A stretch of DNA of 64,000 nucleotides. It comes from Sanderia malayensis (Eukaryota > Cnidaria > Scyphozoa > Semaeostomeae > Pelagiidae). A program made the position numbers and the translations under genes. Below, in pieces: positions 10,886-23,200 of this stretch (the first letter of the stretch is position 1; each line of letters opens with the position of its first letter). The notes beneath the pieces are model-generated. The model had not been told where the DNA came from. It saw only the letters and a program-made list of their open reading frames with translations, and searched no databases. The stretch spans positions 5,146,001-5,210,000 of the forward strand of contig RQOL01000531.1 of NCBI GenBank assembly GCA_013076295.1, written 5' to 3'.

Positions 10886-11175
10886 CTCTTTGGTGCCTAA
10901 TAGACGTCCTCCTGCTAATTAACTTCTCCAACATTTTCCAGCCAGGACATTCTTATTCCAACCCCCCTGGCTATTAAATTTCGGGAGAAATTCCAAAAGT
11001 TTTTATTATTAATTAAAGTAAAAGTTGTACTATTTACACATTTACCACACCCCTGGTCTATTAAATTTAGGAGAATTTTCCAACCCCCGTTTATTCGAAC
11101 CCCTACTAATTAGGTTTTGGGGATTTTTCTAACCCCCTGGGTATTCCAAACCCCCTTCTATTAGGCATCAAAGAG
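10886..11175. mobile_element. MITE with CTCTTTGGTGCCTAAT ends and iterated interior
   Basis: Terminal inverted repeats are CTCTTTGGTGCCTAATAGA at the left and, read inward from the right, CTCTTTGATGCCTAATAGA. The interior iterates a motif (CCCCCTGG.TATTAAATTT.GGGAGA) several times at 10960-11160. The ends resemble those of the nested MITE at 57743-58069 (CTCTTGGGTGCCTAATTG), so the two are probably one family. TA follows on the right (11176-11177); the left flank is TG. Confidence 0.65.
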
Positions 11176-11206
11176 TAGGTGGTGCAATATTTTTGCTCAT
11201 TAAGTG
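11176..11206. mobile_element. End fragment of the CACTTAGTGAGC MITE family
   Basis: GTGCAATATTTTTGCTCATT then AAGTG, followed by TA, matches the right terminus of the 1056-bp element at 50675-51730 nearly base for base. It directly abuts the preceding MITE, suggesting that MITE inserted into, or replaced, the rest of this copy. Confidence 0.6.
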
Positions 11207-12180
11207 TATACGAGTGTATAAGAGAAAAATACACATCTAATATAAAATTACACAAAAAAAGTACTATTTTGATAGTAAATGTGATGCCAAAATAAATGCA
11301 GGAAGACTTTTGCAGTTTGGTGGATTACTCCCACATAAAGTGTGGTACTAAAATAAATGGGAGTTATTTGAGATAAGAAATTATGAGGTTTGCAATAAGA
11401 CATGGAGAAAAAAATATTTGTTGCTCCTTTATCTGGAAGGGCAGACTGGTGTTCCCACCTAAGAGACATTTGAAACAAGGTACTGTTGGCGACAAATTAA
11501 CATCAAAATATTAAACAGAACATTTGTTATAGAAGAGCAGCAAATATAATCACAAAGTCATAAAGTGTGGCGGCAGTTCTCAAATACTTCATTCACAGTC
11601 AGTAGTAGTAGCAGCAGCAGTAGCAACATTTGATTCATGGAAAGATAGCTTTGTAATTATTTTACATAGACTTCTTTCTTCTAAAAAACTATGATCTGTT
11701 AAAGACATTGCAGCCATCTGAGAACACGTTTGACGTCTATACTTGCTGTGCTCGAAAGAAGGCCGACATTGCAACAAAATGCACAACAGTGCTTTCAATC
11801 CTACTTAAAAGAAACGCTACGCGGGAGCAGGATAGATCAACAATGGCAATTATGGCCAAACGAGGCCAAAACGTTTTGTTTATCAAACAATCGTTTTGTT
11901 TTTAATAAACGCTGTGAAGTTTTGTCGTTGGTGGCAAACAAGGCAACAATGGAGAACAATGGACTGAAACGCCAAAAGTACAATGCAAACTTGTCCACTC
12001 TACCTCTCCCATAGATTCGTGTCAACTCGTTCCTCGTTCCGCGAATCAATGAAAAAGAGTACAGAAAATCCCGCTCGCAAAGAATTTATTCGTTATCGTA
12101 ATGGTTATCGCTATCATGATAAACCTCAAGTGAGTACCAGGCTTAAAGTGCCACTATACTTAGTTTTTTTATAGTTTATG
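11207..12180. other. Gene-free stretch
   Basis: No supported gene. A short trinucleotide run (AGTAGTAGCAGCAGCAGTAGCA) lies near 11602-11623. Short open frames on both strands lack family features. Confidence 0.45.
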
Positions 12181-12471
12181 TCAAGAAAACTTGCAGCGCT
12201 GATCGAAGCTTTCCAAGTGCACTCTCCTTGACTTTTCACCTCTCTTCTCTCTTGTACTGGCTTTGACACTTCTATCGAGGTACTGGTTGATAAAGATCTC
12301 AAGTTGCAATGCATTCGCTGTAGGTTGTGGATTTGCATATTGCAGTATATGAGTGAGCCATTCTAGATACGTATCCCAGGACTTCACTGAACGAAACATT
12401 GCCATCCCGTCAATTATCCATCTTGCGCAGAAGGGAGGCCTCTCAGCAACTGCACCAGCTTTGTTTACCAA
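12181..12471 (-). pseudogene. Possible N-terminal/central fragment of the same mobile-DNA-associated family, inverted
   Basis: A 96-residue open frame contains WIIDGMAMFRSVKSWDTYLE and, further on, INQYLDRSVKASTREKRG. The combination 'DGMA...(V/I)FxxY...SxKxxTRxxR' recalls the upstream part of the protein family whose C-terminal motifs occur at 531-866 and 12603-13169. It lies on the opposite strand to the C-terminal piece only 130 bp away, which would need an inversion. The family link is from memory and weak. Confidence 0.3.
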
Positions 12472-12602
12472 ACAATTTCGGAGACAGGCTTTGGCTTAGA
12501 AGTTGATATTTGCAACATTCTTCCACAAATGCATGCAATAACAGGTTCGGATACAGCATCCTACATGTTTAACATTGGAAAATAAGCGTCATCAAAAAGT
12601 TA

Positions 12603-13169
12603 TTGAAAGATAAAACTTCATGTCAACTGATTCAAAGCTTGGGGTCGGAAGAAAATGTAACTGATGCTACATTTAATAATTTCGAAACGTTCGTGCAGAC
12701 CATAATGTACTCTGGCATGGCAAAGGAATCCTATGTACAAGCAAGAATTCGATTGTATCAACGCTTGAAAACGAAACCCTCCGCTGCGATTCCAGCAGAC
12801 CCGAAATCGCTGAGCGAACACATCAAACGCGCAAACTTGCAGAGTTATGTGTTGTTGCGCAGTCAAAATGCAAATGTTAGGCGTATTGATCCACAAATGT
12901 GTGGCTGGACCTATAATGAAAAGCTAAGCAGATTCACTCCTATCTGGTTTAAAGGGAACCAGTTGCCTCCGTCCCTTATCCGATCAAATCGGCAGAAAAA
13001 GAAAGTCACAAATGATGGAAATCACGCTGACAGAGAGTCAGAAAGTGAAGCGGAAGTTCCCCCATCACCAAAGCGACCAAAAAGGACGCCTCGACGACCT
13101 GATGCCACATCATGCCAAAATTATTTTGCTGACTCAGAAGTGAGCATAATTTTGAGGCCAGTTGAATAA
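12603..13169 (+). pseudogene. C-terminal fragment of a mobile-DNA-associated protein family
   Basis: A 188-codon open frame starting at TTG, so probably not a real start. It holds LGSEENVTDATFNNFETFVQ, ARIRLYQRLKTKPSAAIPAD, LSEHIKRANLQSYVLLRSQ and MCGWTYNEKLSRFTPIWFKG, then a basic, charged tail (PKRPKRTPRRP). The order (FVQ...Y...AR..LY, then P.D..SL..HI.RAN.QSY, then GW) parallels 531-866, so both are copies of one repeat-borne protein. There is no ATG-initiated full protein; the upstream part is absent or inverted (12181-12471). Confidence 0.45.
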
Positions 13170-13985
13170 GATTCTGAGTGGGAAGAAGATTTTACGACTT
13201 CCGAGGAAGAAAAACTATTATTATTATTCCTCAGATAGCGACTTATGCCTTAAACTATTTTTTCACAAGAAAACAGTGTTATTTTCTTTAAAAATCAATA
13301 AATCCTGGTTCCGTTTTGTGTTTTATATAACTTTAACAGTTTGGGATTACTTATGTGGAAAAAATGTTTCCGATGACGTCATCACCAAAAATGCTGACAT
13401 GCGCAAATTAATTAAATTATATATCAAATTATCGGTATTTATGCAAGGAGCACGAAACCGTTAATAGTTCTTAAATTGAGGGAGTATGAGAGAAGTTATA
13501 GCTGATTCAACTTCAATTTTGTACCAATTATGACGTCATCAACCACGTGAAAATTGGGCGTTTCCCAAAAAGTTACCTGGCAGTTTCTGATAGTCCAAGA
13601 CCTCCTTAACACGTATCAAGAATAACAACAAACGTTAGGCAGGATGTGAGATGTTTTTAGTATATGCCCTGTCTATCTGAGGTCTCATGAGCCAACTGCT
13701 GGAGACCTCAGATGTGAGGTGAAAGCTCCCAAAATGATTGAATTTTATATGTTAATTAATTAGTTAGCGCGTGTGAGTGTTAAAAATCAATGGCGATCAA
13801 GCAAAGTGAAATGTAATTTTTTATAACTGCTTATTATTAGTCGTTGACAGTTGAGCAAGCTGCTCATGTTATATTTATGGCAATAGAAACTGTAGGTGAG
13901 CTCTAAATATTGTTATAATTTTTATTATTTATGCTTTGGGATGTAAGTCATAAAATGCTTATTACCTTTTTATAGGTTTAATATC
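13170..13985. promoter_or_regulatory. 5' flank of the TRANK1-like gene
   Basis: The presumed promoter and 5' UTR region. There is no clear core promoter. A perfect 12-bp inverted repeat (ATCTGAGGTCTC, 13675-13686, with 13702-13713) with a 15-nt loop lies about 270 bp upstream of the ATG. A possible 80-bp 5'-UTR intron runs from TGTAG|GTGAGC (donor 13896) to TTTTTATAG|GTTT (acceptor ends 13975), ten bases before the start codon. Both are inferences from sequence alone. Confidence 0.3.
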
Positions 13986-14261
13986 ATGGCCTTTGAATAC
14001 TTTTCGAAAGTGTTCGACGCAGAGAACGCTTTTCAAGCTGGTGCTTTCAGTTTGCAGAAAGGAAGAGCCTATGAGGCAGTGGGGCACTTTTCGAGAGCAC
14101 TCATCCTTCTGACTGACACTCCGGATGCTATCGAGTTAAAATTTCGTGTTTTGTTCAATCAAGGGTTAGCATACATTTCTTTAGCAAAATTAGAAGATGC
14201 TGCATTAGCTTTTGGGAGAATACCAGATTGCATTCAATTGAAAGAGGAATTGCTGTCTTCG
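13986..14261 (+). CDS. TRANK1: TRANK1-like exon 1 (start, TPR)
   Basis: It begins [20 protein letters not shown] and encodes 92 residues with a TPR-type helix pair ([41 protein letters not shown]). It ends TCTTCG|GTGAGA in phase 0. The start is the first ATG of the frame, shortly after a possible 5'-UTR acceptor. Confidence 0.85.
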
Positions 14262-17200
14262 GTGAGAGTGCATATATGTTACTTCAATATTGTTATTTTT
14301 TAGGCCAGCTAGCTGTTTTGTGCATGTTTGCAACGAACCCTGGTTTATTAGGCATTTCGAATGATATATTCGGTTTTAAGACTTGTTAAAGTTGTTGTTA
14401 ATTATATGACGTCATAAACTCAACGGCGTCGCAATTTAACATTTTGGACGCACCAAAATTAATCTTTTTCATTGATATAGGCTAACCTTGGTTTTTTATG
14501 TACATGAATTTTTGCCTGGCCTGGAGCCAGGCATCATCAGAAGTGAGTTTTCCAACGGCTGTTGTTCGAAAAATTGTTCACCAAAAGAATCGTCGTCACA
14601 AAGAATGGAGTCCCGACACGCTACATCTGTACGCCAATAGTTTTGCCATCGTTTTAATCCTGGATGCGTTTTCCTCCAATCGTAGAAGAAAGCTCTTAAA
14701 ACGATGGCAAAACTATTGGCGTACAGATGTAGCGTGTCGGGATTCGATTCTTTGTGACGACGAGTTTTTTTGTGAACAATTTTTCGAACAACAACCGTTG
14801 GAAAACTCACTTCTGATGATGCCTGGCTCCAGGCCAGGCGAAAATTCAAGTACATAAAAAACCGAGGTTAGTTTTTTCCATACTGATGTATATATATATT
14901 GATTAATCGTTACTAACCTTCAAAAGATGTCTCTGAATGATGATATGGGCTATATGAGTAATACTGATTAGAAATTTGTGGCGTTTAATCAGGTATCAAA
15001 AATGCTAAATTATGACGTTTGGGTTGATGACGTCATAGAATTATTAAAATCCTTAAAAAGCCCAAAACCAACTATATGATCCGAAAAATCTATATGATCC
15101 CACTTTGTTTGTTTGAAGAAAAATGTTGTCTACTAGATAGTGAAAAAACAATCAGAGAAGTGTATTGTTCTTAATAGATGTAGTTGTTGAGAGTTCTGGC
15201 GTCATTAAATTGCTAATGCAACGAAATTTGGCAAATCGATTTTTTTTATTTTAACTGAAAGTCAAAGATATACTGATTGGTATGATGTAATTTTGACGTG
15301 CATCTGACAGGTATAAAATACTTAAACTTCACCTTGAATGGAGCTACCTTTTATGAAAAATATTACAACGCTGTGACGTCACAGTAATTAACTCGTCACA
15401 TTATCGGTGGTCTAGCCTAGTAGTTAAGGCGCTGGGCTTGATCCTTTAGAGGCGATGCCTTCACTGGTTCAAGTCCACATGTGGTCGGAACAACGAACTA
15501 CAAGCCGTCAGTAAACTCAGCTGTCCATCCTTCCGAGTTCGGGAAATGAGTACCCAGAACTTCTCGAGGTAAGGGTTTATACCAACTGGATGCACATTGA
15601 TAAGGTCTATCATAGCTGAAGTGGCTATCCAGTATAAATATTGGAACTTTTTTGCAGCCTTAAATTCCTTCGATATCACCCAAAAGGTCTCAAATCTTCT
15701 GACATTTTCATTTTTGTTTTGGTCGGCTTGGGTCTAACCACTCCGGGCGAAAAGTGCTTATGCCTGAGTAAAACTGAGAGTCAAAATTTAGGTTACGAGC
15801 TTGCGTACTGCATCTATTGCAGGAATAGCGTTTGATTTTAGTTTTAATCTCATCTTTCCCAATATCTCTCTTTACTTCAAATAAAAAATGAGCACTACAA
15901 TCAACAAAATCCTGCTATCCTGGTCTGTGGGTGCGAAATGTCTGTCTCCTGAACTCATTAAAAAGACCCTGTTCTGTTTGATTGGTTTTGAAATTCTATC
16001 AGCAGCATTATGAAACGATATTTCTTCACAACACTGGGTAATCGTACAATTGTCTCCGTTATGTATCTCTACGACATATAAATAGTTACATGATTTATTT
16101 GCTCCCAAAATTGTGTGCTCACTCAACGCTCGCCATATCAAATTTCAACAGAAGAAAGCCTGCTTGACGTTGCAGACACAACGTTTGATGACATCACAGT
16201 GATGTTCTGTTTTTGCATGAAAAAGGTCAAAATTTTGTACTTTGAAGGTTAATAGAGAAAAAAGTATACATAATTTGCAAATTTTCTTCGCGCCACGTTA
16301 ATCAGTACATTGAAATCTTTAGATTTTTGAAATGAGAACACCATGTAAAATATCTTTGCATTAGCACTTTAAGAGCGTCTATTTGGTTCTATATTTAAAT
16401 CTTCAATCTTTATTTCATTCTTCAATCAAGGCTCTGTACGCTGGTTTATGGCGCGTATTTTACGACTTTTAATGCACGAACCCATCGATCTTCCGTCGTT
16501 GTTTCAATTTTCCTACACATGCTGGACTGGGTGCCATGACACAATGGGAACAACGTTTTCATCTCTTCATTGAATCCACAAGTTTGGCATCAATTCTCTT
16601 TCAGACAATATCCTTCGAATTTTCTGCTAGACTTTGATGGTTAGAAATGGGATGGCGCATAATGGGATTGGATAAAGGAAACACAGATTTATACTCAACA
16701 AAAGTTCCAATCCGATTATGCATCGTTCTAATCATTAAAGTAATAAGACAAATACCATGAGAGAGAATCGATGCCAAAATTTTTGCTTCGGAAATGAGAA
16801 AAAAAGTGGCTTTCAAGTACGCTATGATGTTATAGTAGACTCAAGCTTGTCCTAAAAATGTGTCACCGAGTGTGATAATTAACGCCTCGTTGACAATTAA
16901 CTCTCCGAAGTAAAACTATTTCCGACAGTTTTAAAATCAGCGCACCCAAACTTGATACGGTAGTAAAATGACGTATCAGCTGTATTCTGAGAACAGTGCA
17001 TTCAATTAATTATATTTATATTTTTAGGATGTAATTGGTATCTTTCGCGAAAAGGGTCTGTCTCATTATCAAAAAGAAGAATTCAATAAATCGTATATTT
17101 ACTACAATGCTTTGAGAAAATGTTGCAGTTCTAAATTTGTGCAGATAATTGGTTACGTTGGTACTTTTGTAACTAGATGGAAAATTGATGAAAAGGCACT

Positions 17201-20200
17201 GTCGTCCCTAACAAGCAGTTTGCTTGAATGTCCTGCACGAAAGGCTCAAGACCTTCCATACAATTCTAAAAAGGATGTTGAGGTAAGAATGAGACTTATT
17301 CAAGTTTTACTCCTATGTTGGATCAAAGTCAGTATCTTGAAACTTAAGGGGTTATTCTCGCCATATTTTTTATTTCATTTATGGGTAGTTTTTGACGTAA
17401 ATACACGTACTGAAACATATAAATTGTAAAATTCATTTATTATTCGTTGCATATTCTTGAGAACCTCAGACAAATATGATCAAAACCAGGGTACCAGGAC
17501 GAAACCCAACATTCTAATGGAATATTTTTCTTTGACTTAGCTAACATTAGACTTATAAAATGTTCGATGTTATACGTTAAATGTAAAGGGGAGGATTTTA
17601 ATGTTATGGAGAGGATTTTCTAGGTTTTTAATACAGCACTGACCAGATTTACACTTGCAATATCACAATATATGATCTGCTGCTTCAAATGCGCATCAAA
17701 TAAGACAATGTAGGATTATTTTCATGCATTGTTAGTCAAAAATAAAAAACTTTGGCTGTACAAGTGCTAGAACGTGTTATACCCATCGACTTTTAAACGG
17801 GCTCGATCTGGTTTAAATCTTCTAAGTGGGTAGAAAAAACTTTACCAAGTTTCAATAACATCAGTGTTATCGACACGTCAGTGAAACAGAGCTTGATTCT
17901 CTTACTTCGACGCTGAAACCATCCCGCGCTATCAAAGATTCAACTCTGTAAAGCTCATGACTGCTTTGAGAGCCAAAAACGTGTCAGCTTGCAGTATAGG
18001 CGTGAGCAAATCATTTTCCTTTTTATCAAAAACTTACCCTTTTTATTGCAGATTAGCCATGAACAACTTCCTCAGATCCTGGACTAGTGTGTAGCCAGGT
18101 TGAATGTTTAAAACACAAGTTGATTTTACTATAAATACGCAAAACGTTGAATTTTTGTCCGAGCTTTTGCACTGAACTTAATAAACTGAATTTCATGCGT
18201 TCCTTCATTTACGTCATATCTGCCACGTCCTAGTTTTCTTCTCGCCCTACTTAATTGTAAATGCACACTTTTGAGGCTTAAAAAGAGGTGTGAATGAGCA
18301 AAATTTGAAATTTAAAACTGTAGTACCAGTTTTAATGTAAAGAGCTACCCAAAAGTGGAATTGATAACCCGAGAGTTGCCCCTAAAGCGGTTGCGTTAGC
18401 TCATACTTTATATCCCAGTGATTTGTGAAAATGTCTCTAAAATATCCATAGTGAAGCCGTCACCGTCATTGAATATAGCTCGTGAGAATAATATTCTGTA
18501 TTTCTTCTAGTGAGGGCCTGGGCGGCCCATAAATTATCTTTCAAAATTGGGTGGGCACGGTAAAAGAAGAGGGCTCTAACTAAAGAAAGTACGGTACACA
18601 TTACTTTTGAAACATACCAAAATGATCTTACGGTGAGCTCGTAGAAGATACTAGGGTGCCACTAGGACATCAGTCTACAATTTGACCTCTTCATGTTACC
18701 GTTCATTTTGTTTCGATCTAGTTGGGCATGTCGTTTGTTCTTTGTTCAAAACTTTTGCAAAATTAAAAACATACAACATTTTTGCAATTGTCATAAAGTA
18801 ACGTATTTGACGATTTAACAATGTGGTATTTTAAAAATATTTAAGTCGTCGTAACACATTATCTACTTGTCGTATTCAAGTATAAAACTTAATTTTAGAT
18901 TTAGTTTAAAACGCATTTTTCAGTGATGTAATGTTATACCGTATTTCCTCTAAAGAACGCCACCCTTTGATAAACGCCGCCCTCTATTGAACGCCGCACT
19001 TTAAACCAAGCATTTTTAATAAACGCCGCTCTCTAATGAACGCCACCCTCTATTGAACGCCGCATCTTCAAAAGCAGCGTTAATTAGAAAACACACGTCA
19101 CGAAAGCTATGAAAGTTTTCCTGTCATAGATAAGGACTCTGACGGAGACAATACATTGACATTGACATGCTTTGGCGTGAACACATTATTTGTGAACTTT
19201 AAAACATTTTTCATAAAGTCTTTTACTACGTGTTTTTGGGAAAAGAAGATATTGTCTGTTTTTACCTTTCTTATCTCACTTTTCATTTTGTAAAGAACGC
19301 CTCCGATTAATGAACGCCGCCCTTTATTAAACGCCGCATGCAAAAGTTTGATTTTGAAAAGAACGCCGCGACGAAATACGGTATACGCGAAATACGGTAT
19401 CACTTTCTGCTAATGTGAGCAACTATATTAGTTAATGCCATCATTTTCAAAATGGCATCCGGCAGAATCAAATTTTAGCATTGCGTGAGTTTAGCCTCCT
19501 CATCTGTTGATGTGAGGTCACGCTTGAGGCTAAAACTATAAACAGCTATGCCGTGCAACAGAATGAAAACATCCTTCAAAATCAGCCTGTTTATTATCGG
19601 CGGTTCTTAGCGATACGCCCTTTCATAATCTTTTCTGACTTTCATTGGCATTTCGATTTTTCATTACAGCAAATGGCACGTTTTTGGGTGGAAAAGTCAT
19701 CTGCAAACATTAATGACAGGGTCCATAATTTAGCAATTGCTAATGAAATCATTGATGTATTGGATATTAAGCTTGCAGATAAAGAATTAGTAATTGAAAT
19801 TAATATAACATTATGCGGATTATTGTACACAAAGGACAAGAAGAAAAAAGCTAAAAAAAAGTTCTCAAAATTCATTTCAACGCAGCCAGGTACCTTTCTC
19901 AAGGTAAGTGAAGTCCAGTTTGACAAACAAAGCTTTCAATGAATTAATTAATCCGGGTTCTAATTACAAATTGCCTTAAAACTATTTTGATAGCTATCTA
20001 GAATTTTTAGCTTTTAGTCAATTTTTTCTTCAAGTTTGGAGAAGTTGAATAGTTAAAGTGCATTGTCTTTTATTCAGATATTTATTTTGGTTTTTATGCT
20101 ATCTTCTGCTAATTTAGGAATTTTTGCAATCTGAAATGGGAAAAATTGCCAAAGAGGAGCAGTCGGGAAATGTAGAAGCTGTTTTAAAAGATCTCTGGTT

Positions 20201-23200
20201 GCTGTCATTTTTTATTTCATCTGTTGAGGAATATGCACTTGTGAAGAATTCTGTAACAGTGATTATACAGCTTCATGAACGTCTTTTTGAAATTGAAGTA
20301 AAACTCTCACCCCAGTCTTCAGGGCATCTTGATAAAGCATTTGAAGCAGTAGAAAGTTTGGTACAGATTTTGCAAAACTGTGAAGCAAAGGATGAGGTAA
20401 TTACCATTATAACTAAAACTGATACCTTGTCTATATTATTATTGTGAAGCGAAGAAGGAACGAAGCAACCCCATCACGAACACTTTGCAACACTTTGTAG
20501 ATCAACTGCCATTTCGAACGAAGAGAAATTTTGGCTAACGACACTTGATTTTTGCTATAGAGCAGAAGGCAAATCGTCAATGCCTAACAAATATCAACCA
20601 CGAAGAGTTGTTATTTACTTTCCATGTTAAAAATTGGGTAGTGATAAATTTGTTTCGGTTTACTTCTTGCTGAAACGTGGAAAGAATATATTTGTGGCGC
20701 ATGATGATGGTGTTTGTAATTGCAATTATAATCATATCATAGTAACAAGATATGGAATATATTGATGTTCTATACTCACACCACATCAAACACCTTATAT
20801 ACACATGCTTATTATACATTATGCTTATTATACCCATTTTCAATTTTTCAAATCAATCAATTATAAGTCTGAAAAGCACCAAATCTAATCAATTGTTAAG
20901 AAATCATCTTGTTCTTTGTCTGAATGAATTTCAGTTGCTGGGTTCTCTTCCACATCGGAATCTGACGGAAATGACGAAATATCGACACTTTCATAGGTAA
21001 TAATTCGTGAACCAGGCTTCCAATTTAAAAATTGTTTTCAGATACGAAATTGACGTACAGAAATTTATTGAACTGAGAAATATAAAAAAGCCGTACGTAC
21101 AATTTTTGCGCAGCACACATTATTTTGACAGTTGACATAATTGAATGAATCAGCATAAATGATGCTGGCAGATGCAATAGTGGCAGAATGGAAAACTTCT
21201 TCTATTTGCCCAGTTGTTTTTGAGCCTTTCTTACTGACCTTGCACATTAACGAATTTTGTTTACCCAAAGCATGTAGATTATTATCTAAGTGGCGCATAT
21301 GCACCATATGAAATTTCTTTTTATCTTCAGCGTTTTTAAATCGGAATATCCAATTTATTTTTTTTTAAAGGAAGGCCTAATGCAAAATATATTATATCTT
21401 TAGCTCACAATCTGGAATTAAGGGCACGGATTTTTCAGATTTTTCCAGATATTGTCGGCACAACTGACAATTACAAGCTGCCCTGAAATCTGAAATAGCT
21501 ATGCCATGGTTATGCCATAGCTAAATTAGGCATATAACATTTTCAGTTAATCTTAAATGCAAACTCTACATTAATGACATGTCTAGTTGATCAGAACATT
21601 TTCTTTTTTTCTAGGAATTGGCCTTAAAGACAAAGGATAAAGGCAACTTCTTCCTAAAAAAGAAGAAGTTTAGTTATGCTAGGCAACTTTACAAGCTTGG
21701 GCTAACGCTTTTACCCCCAAAAAATCAATCTAATGTTACGTCAACCTCTAAAAGAGATTTGCTATCAAACTTATCCTACGCAGAATTACTTCTTAAAGAT
21801 TATCAATCAGTTATATCTAATGCAAAGCTGTGTATATCATTGGACAAAAAATGGCCAAAGGTGAAATTTGATTACATAATTTTCTTTCAAATGTAGTTTT
21901 TCATTAATTTTGCATTAAATGGAGTTCAATATAATCAACACTTTCCGTCAAGCATAAGGCTAAAGGCAAGGGCATTAACATTTATAATCTATACTTACCA
22001 ACAGGGTCATCTGAGGCTCGGGAAGGGGTATTCTGGACAAGAAATGTATCGTGATGCTCACAAAGCATTCAAACAATGTTACAGTCTTTCCAATAAGGAG
22101 CAGCGACCAGAAATCTTAAAGGATATGTTTATGAATATTTGCTGCACAGGTATGTCAGAAATGTAATTTATTTTGCACATAAAAGTTCTACAGCCCTGAT
22201 CCTGACCCTGAACCATTTGTGGATCCTAGTCGAAAATTTACCTTAACCAGATCACCTTTATAATGAGTTTCTTTCTGGTCAGTGTCTTCTTTTTCACACC
22301 ATGTTCTTCAAGGGTATTATTATAAGCTGATTCAACCTAGTTTTTTGAATGCTAACTTAGGTTCTAAAATACTGCTTTTAAATTAAGTTTTATATATTTC
22401 TTCATTTGTTTCACTTTTCTTTGTATGCCTTTCTGAAATCAAGTACCATACTTAGGCCATATGTACAGTGTAGCTGCAGAAAACAGTTTGCAATCTTTTT
22501 AACAACAGCCTTTAGGCGTACGGTTCCATGAAAGAAAAAAATTTAAAAATCTCATGACTAGCTTGTGGATTGCCTGTTGATATTTTATCCAACCGCCCAT
22601 TTTGTTTACGTTTTTATAATTACTTAGGATTTCTTATTTTCCCGTCTTTTTGTGCTCTTATACTTTTCATAATTGTAGCGTTCTAGTGTGATTTTAGTTC
22701 TCGAAGATATTTTGTGCTCTACTGAACGTGCATGATATTGTGTTAAATTTATTTGTTTCCGCCATCATGACTGCAACACGTTATGGTCCCAGTGTCAGGG
22801 CCGCATTTAAATCAGTTGGGGCCCTGGGCCCAAAATTGATTTGGGCCCCTTGAAATATGTAAAAAAACGTGTCACGTGTCACGTGTATAGTCCTCAGTAC
22901 CCTGCATAATTTTATTAGTATACTAACAACTTGCCAAAGGAAATGAAATTAAAAGAAAATCATGATTACTGGCTGATGGTGTCAAAATCAGTTTATGACA
23001 TCCAGCTTCAAAGTTCATGTTTGATTTAGAGGATCACATATTGTCGAAAAATGAAACCACTGTGTTGTTTGAAGACATTACTGCTCAATTCAAACACAAG
23101 AATAAAATCAACAACAGTTCATAGGTTTTTCAAAATTTTGCTCGGGGCCCCTAAATCTAAGAATCTTAGGGGGCCCCTGGGCCCGGGCCCAGTTGGCCCA

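Noticed and set aside
14496..14857. Two real overlapping 119-residue genes on opposite strands
   Set aside because: They are mirror images created by the hairpin; no start context, splice sites or known family.
15407..15487. A functional tRNA-Ser gene
   Set aside because: The A and B boxes are fine but the acceptor stem does not pair and a SINE-like body follows; no pol III T-run at the right place.
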